A stretch of DNA of 64,000 bases from contig JAHLKF010000018.1 in assembly GCA_025558075.1 (NCBI GenBank), positions 62,001 through 126,000 of the forward strand. The letters run 5' to 3'. Position 1 is the first letter of the stretch. Every line of letters starts with the position of its first letter. A program made the position numbers and the translations under genes. The notes beneath the pieces are model-generated. The model did not search any database. It saw only the letters and a program-made list of their open reading frames with translations, and was not told the DNA's origin. This document shows, piece after piece, positions 45,417 to 57,390 of the stretch. The stretch is from Gaertneriomyces semiglobifer. Its lineage: Eukaryota; Chytridiomycota; Chytridiomycetes; Spizellomycetales; Spizellomycetaceae.

Positions 45417-47773
45417 TTAGTGCAAGATATTGGCCCTGTTGCTCGGCCGGCGTCGTGGGGTAACGCCTCCACTGCTTTCCTCGCTGTACTCGTCGCTATC
45501 GTCACTGTCCTCACTATCTGAACTCTTGGGCGAAGCATCTGACCACGGCGAAGCTATCGGCAATCCTTTTTTTCCATTCATGTGGGGTGTTTGCAGAAGG
45601 ACCGTATTTGCGTGGGATCTTGACACATCCCCGTTCGGCACCGAAAAGGTTCCGTTCGACCCGGACGTGGAACTCTTTCGAATGGGGTGACGTCCACCTC
45701 CTTTGCCCGAATCCGTGACTAGCGGTGTGGACTTGTCCATTCCTTCTGATCTCATTGCAGAGATGATGGCTGCTTCGAGCTCTTCCTCATTCACGCCGTC
45801 CAGTTGCTCTGGGGCATCCTCAAACGCCTCACCGTCGACACCATCTTGTAATACATCACCCAAGGTCGACATTCGGGTCATGGGACGTGAAGCAGCTATA
45901 ATGATACGGTTGGCCGACACGTGTCCATCAAAGATGGCTCGCGCCCCCGTCTCGTCGGAGCGAGGTTGCCCCAATGCCAGCATCGTGTCGATTTCGCCTT
46001 GAGTTATCCACGGTACGGTGCGAATAGCAGGATGGGAAGAAATGGGTGAAGCTGGAGTTGAGTGGTATGGTGATAAGGACCCCGCTGAGGCATCAGACCA
46101 GACTTCGGCGTAGTCTGAGAGCAAACCTAGCACGGCCGGGTATACCGTCTTATCCAAACCTCGCGCCCATAAGAAACAGATGTGCTATGAAATTTCAGAT
46201 AGCTTTAGCGTACGGAAGAATGCCAGCAATCCAGAGTGTTCTGAACTTACCTCGTATTCTGCAGCGTTGACGTCCCACGCGGAAGTGAGAACTTATAAGC
46301 AAAACGACGAGCGTTTCGGAGAGGCGCAACCACTTACCATCGACCTTCATACAGTAAATGGGAGTCGCCGTTTCCTCTAAAAGCCAGTTCATGTCCGCCA
46401 AAGTGTCCTGCCCACCGTAGAACAGCGCAATCGGCGTGCGAATGTGCTCTGTGGGAAATTTGGGAACCACATGGCCCGATGTAGAATTAGGCAAGACTGT
46501 CGGGGACTCGTCATACATCTGGAATCGGCCATTCCGAATGATCTGAAACCAGTGAACCTGCAGAACGATTGCATCAGTAAGTTGTGCGGTCTGGTGTAAC
46601 CGAAGCCGCGCCAATGATGATGCCTACATACCACGCACTTGACTGAGGTATAAGAGTAAAGATGCTGATAGACGACGTTCTTATACGGAACCATCTCAGC
46701 TCGCCACTTGAACAAAAACTTGACGGACACATCAATAACCCACGCAAAGCTTAGAGGGGAGAGAATACTTTGCCAAAAAAGCGCAACCGAAAGCAGGCTC
46801 TTTCGACCGAATAAGAGAAATATGATTTCAGGAGAGATTCTCAACATAGCACCGACGAGCTTGTTTTCCAGTCCCATAGGTTTTGCGGCTGGAGCCAGCG
46901 CAATAAAAAGGTTGACCTTTTTGTTAAGCTTTGGATTGATGGAGAGCGATGAAAATCCCTGCGCAGTTCCTTGAGAAAATCCGATGTAACTCAATGATGG
47001 CGCACCGGTCAGCTTTAGGATGTAATCTACGGCGTCTGGGAGATCGTATAAAGCTAGGTGATCCATGGAAAAGTCCCAGAACGCTTCTTCGGTGGGTTTC
47101 AAGCTGCGATGCTTACAAGAGTACTTGTTACCACGTGTGTTGCCAAGCCAAACGTCATAACCGGCATCAGCGAGCGTGAACGCCAAAGACAACTTGATGT
47201 CCGGAGAACAAACCCAGATCTCGGAGCACATGAGGAATCCGTGCCATAAGAGCACAACGGGACGAGAATTATCTTGTTGATGCCGAGGATTAGGGCTGGC
47301 ATCTCCAGCGCGCCGAGCTCGTGCTTTGGCGTCTAAATGTTCACGGTGTGCTGTGCGGGAGCTCGGAATACGATGAAGAGCGAGAATATATCCATCCTTT
47401 GTAGTAACGTAATGGTGCTGGAATGGGAAGCCCCTGAGAAACTCAATAATTCAGCCTTGAGCTCAACTTGTGAATGTTGTGGTCGCATTCTACCGTACCA
47501 GAAACGCACAAACTCCTCTGTGGACGTAAATGTCTCCATAAGCTTTTCATGAGAGGGCCATGGCTTTCCAGGCTCATGAGGCTGCTCAATCTTTTCCTCG
47601 AAGGAACGAGGCACGATCAGTCTCCTGAGTACATCGACTACGTAACGCAGTGGAGTGAAGATGGCAAAAATGAACCGGAAGATAGGTTCTGCAATGAGGA
47701 CACAGACGGCAAAAATCAAACGGGCATAGTCTGCGAACTGTAGCCGGCCCAAAACCGGAATGTACGAAAGCAT
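45417..47773 (-). CDS. Steryl ester hydrolase / acid lipase (Tgl1 type)
   Basis: Lipid-droplet lipase of the alpha/beta-hydrolase lysosomal-acid-lipase family. Exons 47773-47499, 47433-46632, 46557-46338, 46258-46251 and 46184-45417 give 690 aa. The N-terminal hydrophobic hairpin (LIFAVCVLIAEPIFRFIFAIF) fits membrane anchoring. Family motifs are VTTKDGYILALHRIP, PVVLLWHGFLMCSEIW, GYDVWLGNTRGNKYS, nucleophile elbow GFSQGTAQ, the acid in YGGQDTLAD and the catalytic His in DEYEHICFLWA. The fourth exon is only 8 nt and supplies the Glu-Tyr-Glu immediately before that His; all phases close. The C-terminal 200 residues are acidic and Ser-rich with no homology seen. The two catalytic halves cannot be joined in frame without the microexon. 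Confidence 0.9.
46251..46258 (-). other. 8-nt microexon (steryl ester lipase gene, exon 4)
   Basis: On the minus strand AATACGAG is bounded by CAG and GTAAGT. With the last base of exon 3 it encodes Glu-Tyr-Glu just before the catalytic His. Flanking introns are 79 and 66 bp, both GT-AG. Confidence 0.85.
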
Positions 47774-48167
47774 CTTGCACTGAGTACCTGCGCGCTGGCT
47801 TGCTGGCTGGCTCCTGAGTACGCACGTACGCTTCCTTCGGTCTGCCGTTGATGAGAACGTCGTCGTCTGCCCGTCAACGAAACGCTGGCCAAAGATCGTC
47901 TTCGAACCCGCCCGCGTGTCAATTACGTAAGCGAAGCGGAGTTGATGATGTCATCCAATTCACGGCTGCGCGCGGCGCGGCGTGTTGTCCGAACTCAGTT
48001 CACCTTCCTCTACACAGGCACCCACCCAAGACGGCCTCGTTGCTAACTGCAAGACTGTTGTAGAGAACAAACGTGAATCTACTGTCGACGACGACGGGAG
48101 AACGGCCTCAGTCGCACGCCAAGAAAGAACTCTTCCGCGCAAGAAGCTCACGAGAGGCTCTAGAAAC
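47774..48167. promoter_or_regulatory. Divergent intergenic region, TGL1/M28 peptidase
   Basis: A 394-bp gap between divergent start codons. The M28 frame is open for about 62 codons upstream of its chosen ATG but contains no ATG, so this is likely 5' UTR. No motif is assigned. Confidence 0.3.
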
Positions 48168-49436
48168 ATGTACATCCGTCATCTCATATCTGTTCCTGTC
48201 CTCTCATTACTCGTCCTCGACGCAGCTGCTTTTAGTTCTCGTGAACGCTTTCACGTGCAGAAGGATCAAGATGCATTCTCGGTGAACAAGGACGACTTGG
48301 ATATTACACCTCTGCAGGGTCAGCGGTTGATATCTGTAGGGGTCGGCGAGCAGGAAACATCAAGGAAATGGATGGAAGAGGAGGAAATTTTTGCTTTGTT
48401 GAAGCAAGGAAAGAAATTTGTGGATGTAACTGATGGCTGGTGGGACGATGACGGGCTGCAGACCCTCAAGCGACCGTCTAAGGACAATTTTAGACTTCCA
48501 CAAAATGTGACGCATCAGGATATTGTTGAGCCATTGGTAAAGCAGATTTCAGAGGACGAGATGGAAGCATTCTTGACCGAATTTTCCGGGTTTCACACTC
48601 GCTACTACCGAACAGCTTCGGGAAAGGCCGCATCTGAGTGGCTCTACACAAAGTGTAACAAGATTGCTGAGAGTGTAAATGACCACAATGGAGAAGTGAA
48701 AATGAGTGTCAGGCAATTTGATCATCGGTGGGGCCAAAGCAGTGTGATTGTGCGAATGGAAAAGAAGACTGCTGAAAACAACCGGAAGAAGAACAACGTT
48801 CTGGTATTGAGTGCACATTTAGACAGTGTGAATAGCTGGAATCCCTACTGGGGCCGTTCCCCTGGAGCTGATGATGATGGATCAGGTACCACGACGGTGT
48901 TTCATGCGCTGGAAATCCTTGCGAATGCCGCAGCGTCAAAGAACAGTAATGACGGTACTCCATTCGTGCCCGAGATACCGTTGGAATTTCACTTTTATTC
49001 TGCTGAAGAGGCTGGACTTCTCGGTAGCCAGCAAGTAGTGTCGTCCTATATGAACGACAAGGATGTCAACGTCGTCGCCGTCTTCCACTTCGACATGACA
49101 GGGTACACTCCTCCATTCTCAGCACCTATTGTCGGACTTGCTACAGATTACACCAATGTGGAATTAACAAACTATATTAAAAAAGTAAATGAGGCGTATT
49201 GCGAAACAAAGTGGGGAGACGTAAAGTGTGGGTATGCTTGTTCGGACCACGCAAGTTGGACTAAGAAGGGTGTGAAGAGTGCGTTTGCGTTTGAGGCACA
49301 GTTTGACGAGTCGAGTCCGTATATTCACTCTCCGAAGGATAATGTCGATAATATTGACTTTGGGCATGTAAAAGAGTTCGTTAAGGTAGCGTTGGGCTGG
49401 GCTGTAGAGATGAGCCTCGGTAGCGTTACCGTTTAG
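48168..49436 (+). CDS. Secreted M28 aminopeptidase (LAP1-like)
   Basis: Secreted or vacuolar di-zinc leucine-type aminopeptidase, peptidase family M28. Single exon, 422 aa from the first ATG, which opens a signal peptide (MYIRHLISVPVLSLLVLDAA). Zinc and catalytic residues are all visible: His in LSAHLDS, Asp in PGADDDGSGT, the Glu-Glu pair in YSAEEAGLLGS, Asp in FHFDMTGYT and His in YIHSPKDN. A cysteine pair around WGDVKCGYACSDHASW resembles the disulfide of fungal Lap1 and Vibrio aminopeptidases. An N-terminal propeptide of about 150 residues precedes the catalytic domain. One NVT glycosylation site is seen. Confidence 0.93.
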   Translation: MYIRHLISVPVLSLLVLDAAAFSSRERFHVQKDQDAFSVNKDDLDITPLQGQRLISVGVGEQETSRKWMEEEEIFALLKQGKKFVDVTDGWWDDDGLQTLKRPSKDNFRLPQNVTHQDIVEPLVKQISEDEMEAFLTEFSGFHTRYYRTASGKAASEWLYTKCNKIAESVNDHNGEVKMSVRQFDHRWGQSSVIVRMEKKTAENNRKKNNVLVLSAHLDSVNSWNPYWGRSPGADDDGSGTTTVFHALEILANAAASKNSNDGTPFVPEIPLEFHFYSAEEAGLLGSQQVVSSYMNDKDVNVVAVFHFDMTGYTPPFSAPIVGLATDYTNVELTNYIKKVNEAYCETKWGDVKCGYACSDHASWTKKGVKSAFAFEAQFDESSPYIHSPKDNVDNIDFGHVKEFVKVALGWAVEMSLGSVTV

Positions 49437-49595
49437 AGATCGATAGATACGTAAACTGATTTGTCGGATCGAATACTCTGATTTCTTGACCAGGTCTGTC
49501 GAGGAACTGTGCTTTGAAGCCGACCATCAATTACATTGACTCATGCTTAATGATCCATGCGCAATGTCAAGTGTGTACACTGGTTATATAAATGT

Positions 49596-51770
49596 TCATT
49601 GTGACCGGTTACCAGCTCCAAGACCCTCCAGCTGCTCAAGGAATGCATTTGGATTCACCATCTCTGTTGACCCATAAGTAATCCTTTTCCGGTTTACGGA
49701 GGAGCGCTAAAAATACGCACGTTAGACCCAGCGAATGGTCGACATGTAATGCCGTAAAGCCGCACCTGAGTGTATTCCATCAGATTCTGTGCTTCGAGAT
49801 AATTTCCTCCCCCGATGACAAACACTATCGCCTCTTGGAAAACCGTCCGGTTCCGTTGTTGCTTACCAGTCAATTGCTGCTTCTTAGGCAATCTAGGGTC
49901 CAGATACAAATACTCGTCCGCTTCAGGTCCGTCGCGGCTCTCCATCAGAGCGTCGACTATCCTGGTAACTGGAGTGTCTCGTCTTGCCGGCAAGAGGTTC
50001 TTTACACCAGCTACCAAAGTTTCGAAATGATTGGACATTCCCGCATCCTTGAGGCCTTCCGTGAGTTTAGTCCCAATTGAGGTAAACTTTGCCAAAAAGT
50101 CATTTGAAGTCTGCTGTGTCGCCTGTGGCGCATTCGCCATCGCTGCCATTTTCGAAAATGCCCGAACTTGCTTAAGGTAATTGACCACAGCCAAATTGCA
50201 GCCAGCACCCGCTAGAGCCGTTTCGAATGAGGCCAAGTCCTCCTTGGACACCTCAATCGTTAGGAAATATATGGCAAACAGCCGTAACTTATCAGCAGCA
50301 GTCTTTTTCGGATCGTTGATGGCTTCTAGAATGGTCGCAGTCGTCTGTTTGGTTACACTCTCCTCCATGGCGAACAACAAATCTAGTTGGCGTTCCTGAA
50401 TGGCCCGCAGCAAGTTTGTTGCAATGCTCATATGCATGTCCAGCAATCTCTTCCGCTCCGTCAATTCAGGCAGCTTACTGATTGCGGCCTGCAACCCTTT
50501 GGCTCCGGTAAAGTCGCTCATGTTTACCTCTTCCAGCGAACTGACCCCGCAAGACTTTGTCACCTCATTCACATCCTGCTTGTACTTATTTATCTCCACA
50601 TCCACATCTTCTGCCACTTGAGGGAAAGGGTCCATCGAGTGCTTCTTCCAAAAGAAATCTGAAGGGTCAATGTCAAACACTTTTCGTTTTTGATGTCCGT
50701 TTTCTTCGTTGTATACAGTTACGCGATCCAACTTCATGTCGAGGATATCATGCACAAGAGGAGCATAAGTCCATGTATGGCTCAACATGGTCGTTAAGTC
50801 CAGGTTACGATCAAGAATGATAAGCACTATGATGAAACCAGTGATGAGCGCAACGCATGTTGGCGGGTTGGCTTTCGCACTTACCAGGGCGCGATAAGCT
50901 TCGCGGAGCGTTTGTTCCTGCAAAAAGATTCGCGCGCGTGTTCAAAAGGTGATCCCGCAATCTTGCTTCTAACTTATTTGCCACGACTTCTGCCGCATTT
51001 CCACGTGGACAACGAATAATCGGTACGACGCCCATTGTAACTAGTACTGAAAAGAGACAGCTAACAATCTCGTCAATCAAGGACTCAATGGAGGCTTCGG
51101 ATGCGTTCGCATCGTTCAATGCGCGGTAAGATTCGTCCATTTGGAGCGAAAATATATGATTATCCAGGCAAACATAGTTCAGATATTGATCGAAAACCTG
51201 AAACGGCGAAGCAGACAATGAGACCAGAATCTAGTGAAGATTGTAGCTCATGACAGTGGCGAACTCGCCTGTGCAATATTGGCTGCTGCGTTGGCGGCAA
51301 TAGCAGATTGAGCCAGTTCTTCCAGTAACGGTCGTGGTAAGGACGAAGAGAAGTTGACATAATACGAGTCGTACAAATGACGTGCAAAGTCGTCACCAAG
51401 TCTTCGAATATTGTCAGCGGTAGGTCGCAGGAAGTATATCGCGGGAACATCTGGAATAGGCTGCCGGTCACTGTACAACGGCCTAACCAGAACAACAAAA
51501 CTTGTAAGCATTTGACAGAGGAATGGCCATGATTGCTGGCGTCTGTGCTCACATGTGGACAGTAACCCCTTGTTCTCTGAGCTCGTTGACTTTGGCTAGT
51601 GGTGAAATGATATCCTGGCCGAGTTTGTCGTACACCAGTACTTTCCACACAGGTTCTGTGATGGTGAGGCCTGTCTCCGCAGACGAGTCTGATACATCTC
51701 TATTGTTCAAATTCATCATTGCCAGCAGAGCTTCTGCAGAAGTGAAGGAACAGTGAGTCTTCGCCATCAT
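49596..51770 (-). CDS. SLY1: Sec1/Munc18 protein Sly1 (SCFD1)
   Basis: SM protein that binds Sed5/syntaxin-5 and promotes ER-Golgi SNARE assembly. Exons 51770-51553, 51482-51269, 51197-50885, 50826-49766 and 49706-49596 give about 638 aa, the family length. Conserved blocks are PVWKVLVYDKLGQDIISPL, RQPIPDVPAIYFLRPT, LYDSYYVNFSSSLPRPLLEE, VFDQYLNYVCL, ILDRNLDLTTMLSHTWTYAP and the C-terminal KRITYGSTEMVNPNAFLEQL. The second intron (51268-51198) begins GCGAGT; it joins AANIAQ to VFDQYL exactly as in other Sly1 proteins, so it is a GC-AG intron. The start is uncertain: 51812, 51770, 51767 and an ATG near NLNNRD are all in frame. It is divergent from RIC1 (279-bp gap). Confidence 0.92.
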
Positions 51771-52049
51771 GATGAGGCATTGCGATTGATACGACTCCGG
51801 CAGGATCTTCACCTTTCTGCAAGTCCCTCAGGGACTTTAATGGGGCGCTCATAGGTGTGATGACTATATTGGCGACCTTCTAGATCTTGTCGTATCAGTT
51901 TCGTGGTATTAGTGGCAGCTGTTGGGTAAAGTTCGATGTCAGCGGCTGCGTAAATTCGGGTCGCAGAACTCGACCAGACCGTGTTAAACCGAACTTTTAC
52001 ATGGACTGCAATCAAAACAGCTGGACGGACAGTCAAGCCGGGCTTCCTA

Positions 52050-55000
52050 ATGTTCTTTGCAACGTCGACCGCTAAAGTCCTGAGCACCCCACACTATGAT
52101 GACTTCGCGGTGGAAGATGTGAACAACTCGGCGGAATCGCAAAGCACTCTGGCGAACCCCGCACCTCCTGGATCTCTGCTAAAAATCAAGCATTGTCCCA
52201 ATGCACCATTCTTTGCGGCAATATCTTACGATGCAGTTTACCTATGGTCCGCTAGGGTATGTTCAATATCGGCCCCTATATATTGACGGAGATTGTTTTT
52301 GAAACCTACACTGTTGCAGCCAGATGTAATGCTATCTACGGTAGAGCGATCGCCGGCAACACTCTTGGAAGATGGTGGAAACATTGATCTAATATGGAAG
52401 CCTGATGCTTCGGTACTGGTTGTGGTGGTAGGTATCACGCTGGCGAACGTTCCACTAGTTCCAGGAAAAGCGATGAGCGCTCACTGTTGACGGCAGACGG
52501 ACAAGGGCTACCTTCATTTTTACGACATCGTCACCATTGGTAGCAAGCTCTATGATCTACAGTTCTCAGTTACACATCATTACGCAACGGGGCCTGGAGA
52601 GGGACGAGGTATACCGAGCAGAGTGCTGAAGTTTCGCATGGCATTGGAATTCGACACGGGCGTTCAATGGTAAAGCCGGTGAACAACCTTTCGACGACAC
52701 ACTCGCTAACGGGCTTGACGTAGTGGGATAGGTCTGGCTACAGAGATACTGCTCTGCACCCGTCAGTTCCCGTCTCTGTTATCTCTCTCCTGGACCGGTG
52801 AAGTCAACGTTGCCGAGATAACCAATCTTGCTGACCTACCCTTCTATGATGACAAGTCTAGTGGTACGGGAAAGTCCTAATGCGCTTTTGATTTTCATCA
52901 TTTTGACGTGATGAGCAGGGGTCGAACGCATAACCATGAACTCAAATGCCGATCTCTTCGCTTGGACGAGCACGTCGGGCAGAGGATATCTGACCCAGCG
53001 ACAGCGCCACGCGTCACCTACGGATGTAAGCTTCGTTTATGCGGTACTACCTGATGTGACTTCTTACGAGATGAATGCTAGGACAGTCAAGACGCACCGT
53101 CCATATGGATAGGCTTGTGCTTTCACAACCCAGATAACCAAGAAGGAAAAGCTACCAGCATAGCAATTAATTCAACGTTTCACTTGATTGCGTTGGGCAC
53201 GGATCGGTACTGGACTCATTCTCTTCGCATTTTCGCCCTCGCGACTCGGCTCATATTGCATTCCCTCGCAGCGGTGATGTTTCTGTCTTTTCGCTCACTG
53301 AAGACCGAGCAGAATTGCGGTTTTCTCATAAGTGCGTTGTAGAAGATAGCGGCGGAGGTATGGGGTTTCCAAAGGGATGTTCGACCGCTCCGCCAAGCTC
53401 ACACTAGTCTCGCAGGAAGCCGTGTGGGACCAGTCACGTCGCTAGCATGGTCTGCGGATGGATATGCTCTAGCGGTAGGGTGGGCCACGGGTGGCATGTC
53501 GGTGTGGAGCGTTTTTGGTCGGGTTCTGATGAGTACCGTCTGCGAAGACGCTGACAGTGGGTGAGGTGGACAATAATACCTGCCAACTCCAAAAAATAAG
53601 CTCAACGCGAAATACTAGGGAAAGTGGCTCTGAATCGTTATGTGAACCCTACTTCTCCGGAGTTCAAGAACTGGTATGTTACCTCGAATCATTGGGCAAT
53701 AGAGAGTATTCACTTATCATATGTAGTTCTGGGGCCTTGGCAGCTATCAGCTCTTTGTTCTTCCCTTCCAGACACCCTCCACCGGTGAGGATATTATAGT
53801 GTTAGGTGCATACTTCCCACCATGCTGATACAATACTCAGGGCCCATGACCGATATTTATGTGCTACCGTTTGCACGGTCGTCGATGGCTTGTTCCAATA
53901 TCATGGTGCGACATGCGAACCACACGCATGTAGTGATCTTGAATTGACCGGATTCCGTAACATTTTAGGATAACAATCGGTGTATTATGCTAGTTGACGA
54001 CGACCGCATAATGCTTTACGAGGGCAACTATTGGGACTTCGACGTTATGAACGTAGAGCTTTCGCAATGGGACGTTGTACAAGTGCCCCTGACGTACATA
54101 ACACTCAACTGGCCGATAAAATATGCTACCGTCAATCCGACCGGCCATTATGTGGCCATCGCTGGGAAACGAGGTTTCGCCCATTATAGCTCGGTTTCCA
54201 ATAGATGGAGGCTATTTGGGAACGAGCAAGAAGAGCAAAGCTTCAGCGTCTCTGGTGGAATCTTATGGCACCGTAACCTCATGATTATTGCATGCTACAT
54301 CGTGGAGGCGAAGCATCACGAACTGCGGTTCTTTAGCCGGGAGGCAAACCTTGGCGACAGCAATATTCTTTGCACGGAAAGGCTACATCGTCCCGTTGTC
54401 GCTATGAATAACCTGGACTCTCACCTTCTTATTTGTACCGCGGATAACGTTATGCGCTACTATGTCATAGTCTCAGAGTCACGAGGAGTGTCCTTGACGT
54501 TGCAGCAACAAATTTCGCTCGAGGGCGTGATAAGAAACCCGTCGCTAGTTCAAACAGTTTCGTGGGTCCCACCGGTCGGGCCAATGACGCCAGAAACGAT
54601 TAAAAGCACGCCGATAGCCGTGTTAATTTGCGGGGAGTTGAATGTCCTGCGGGAATCAGATGGTGCATGGGAGATGATCACTCTTTCAGACCGAATAGAG
54701 TATTTCTGGGCATCGCGCCAACCCGATCGTATAGGCAGTTTGCTCACCTCACTGTGGGCTTATGATGGCTTGGGTTTCAAGGTACATTATGCGAATGGGC
54801 GTTACAGGATATCCAGGCTCCTAATCCCATTTCTACCTAGATTTGGCCAAATATGAACGCAAACGATGATATCTACAGTGCACCAGACGCCCTAGTAGAG
54901 TCGTTACGAATCGATACGGATTTTTATCCCCTAAGTAAGTACGCTTCCAGACAAGGTGTGTAATTTGCCCTAACACTTGTAAATTAGCGGTCCTAATGCA

Positions 55001-57250
55001 CAGAGGCATTGTTGCCGGAGTCGATCAGCGCATCACTGCTCGCAACGCCCTGAATTGCGCATTATACAGAATAAGTTTAAAGGTAAGTCGTCAACTTGAT
55101 TTACCTATAACGACTAGCTGCTGAACAGTTCACTTTCAGACGCATCTGTTTCTACCTAGCTTTATATGTTACCTCTTGGGCAGAGGGTGCGTATGACTGC
55201 GCTTTATCAATGTTCGTCGCATGGGACACGCTCTTAACAAGTGCTTGTAGGGAAGAAGATGAAGCCGTATTATTTGCGCAGCATTTCTCTAGCTTTCCTT
55301 ATTTCAGCCATTCCTTGGAAGTACTTCTACATCAGATACTGGAGAAGGAGGCTGAGACGTATGCTGGATTTGCACCCGGTACGCTTTACGCAGAGTCACC
55401 CTGAAACGCGGCTGCTAACTTATGGAAACATGTAGAGGCCATGCTGCCGCGTGTCATACATTTCCTGCAACAGTTCCCGAACTGGTTGGATGTAATCGTG
55501 CAATGTGCGCGGAAGACGGAGGTGACGATGTGGGAATATTTTTTCTCGGTTGTTGGTGATCCAAAGGAGCTGTTTGCGGTAAGCCGTGGACATCAGGCTT
55601 GCGCTTTCGGCACGAAACGCTGAACGACTGAACATTGTTAGAGAGCGCTTGAAGCCGGTTCTCTGAACACAGCAACGTCGTATTTAATTATCATTCAAAC
55701 GCTGGAGCCGGCCGCCATCAGTGGGAAGGTGTGACTCATCGAGTTGAGAGTAGCGGCCAAGGCCAGGCTAATTTGGCATATTTGCAGCTTGCGGTCAGGC
55801 TTCTTGAGCGAGCTTTTGAGCTGGAAGATTTTGAGGTCGGTGGCTGGTCTAGATATTTGTACGGTGATCGTTTCCCTCTCATTCTTCCATTCTACAGACT
55901 GGCAAAGAGCTCGTGCGCTTTCTGATCTCCATTGAAGGTTTGACTGTCAGTTTGGAAAACTCTACTCTGCACCCCATGCTGATTATAGTACAGGCCCAGA
56001 AGGAGAGATATATCGTTCGATCATCAAAGCAAATACCGCGCTGCCTTTTATTGATGACATGCCGAACGATGGGCTAGGGTAACGTTTACATCGTTAACAC
56101 TTTTCAAACGTCAACAATGTCGGCTTGCTTACTCGTAACCGGTACAGGCCTTCGTCTACCCGAACTCCATCACCGGCTAGACGAGGCAATGACTCGGTAA
56201 GAGTGAACTTTCTTTAGTACCGAGGAAATGTCAGCTAATCCGAACGTGAACGGGTAGTTTTATCTTAACCTACTCATCAGTAAGCATCTTCGTGAGCTAT
56301 TGCGTTCATACCGGTTGAAACCGTTTGCGAGGTTTGCTCGAGGATTCGCGTTCCCGCTCGTTCCGTGGCTGAAACATGAGAGGTATGTGACCGTCCACAA
56401 GTCGGACACCATCAATCACTACAGGACTGAGTGCATTCGTGTAGGAACCGTGCTGCCATGGTTGACGATTGGTCACTGGCTTTTGCTTCCCTACACGATC
56501 AATATGACTGGCAGTGGCCAAGTAAGTGGCCAACGAGTTCTCGCTTTGCTGCTCGTCTAATAGTAATTGAGTGGTTTCAGCGGATATGAACGCCCCAAGT
56601 CGAAAAAAGGTCAGCGCAAGACAAAGAAGCATCAGTCCTCAACGTCGACAGACGTACCCAAACGCTGAGCCGTCGCACGCGCGGGTAATGGGCCTGCAAC
56701 CCTCCTTGGACACGCTTCAGTCCCAGTCGAGAGATGACGCAGATCCAGCGTTGAGCACCTCGTCACAACAACTACGTCGAAGGGTGACACTAGCCCAGGC
56801 AGCAATTCGAGCTCCCGATACGCCCAATGTAGACAACCCATTACAGGAGTTGAGGTAAACTAAACCAATAATGCTCGAGCCCAGGGGACGGTAACAGTAC
56901 TCACGCTATTCTCCCAGATCCCTGATGGAAGTTATGCTGGAAGCACAATGCCGAGACTGGGTGATATTGATTGCTAGCATGCTAATGGATGTGTCGACGC
57001 TGCAACGGCAGTTTGCCGGCGCCAACGCCCCGAATCTGTTACCGCAATGGAGGGTGCTCATGCTTGGATCAGACTGGTAAGTACTATTAAATTGACATTT
57101 TAAAGGATCATTTTATACACATGTGTGGCTAAATGTTTTCTTTCAAGTCGAGGATATAAGCAGCTTCTAGATGCTGTTGAGCAGACGCTCACCAGCGACA
57201 GCGAGTTGCCTGTCGCTGCACAAGACAATGTGGAGGAACAAGTCTCTTGA
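52050..57250 (+). CDS. RIC1: RIC1, subunit of the Rab6/Ypt6 guanine nucleotide exchange factor
   Basis: Golgi protein that with RGP1 activates Rab6. The N-terminal half is a beta-propeller: MFFATSTAKVLS, APFFAAISYDAVYLWSAR, PVTSLAWSADGYALAVGWATG and MSVWSVFGRVLMST match the family, followed by LRIDTDFYPLTVLMHRGIV and the helical C-terminal RIC1 domain (FPYFSHSLEVLLHQILEKEA, KHLRELLRSYRLKPFARFAR). I traced exons 52050-52256, 52320-52427, 52497-52669, 52724-52863, 52919-53025, 53082-53206, 53272-53357, 53416-53560, 53619-53673, 53727-53784, 53841-53905, 53969-54781, 54841-54934, 54988-55082, 55140-55186, 55251-55378, 55436-55578, 55642-55728 and 55767-55835, all in phase. From 55898 to 57250 the exons are recognisable but the joins at about 55950-56280 and 56380-56580 are ambiguous. 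The stop is at 57248. Length is about 1,150-1,200 aa with more than 20 introns. Confidence 0.85.
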
Positions 57251-57390
57251 AGCCGTTTTGAACGCGTCCAACTCGCGCTGACATAACCCGCCATGATTCT
57301 TTTTCCCCTGGCATACCCTTTAACTTAAAAGGGCCAAAGGTCCCCCCAAAGCAACAGCAGCTTAGTGTATAGTAGTAATATTCGTCTAAT

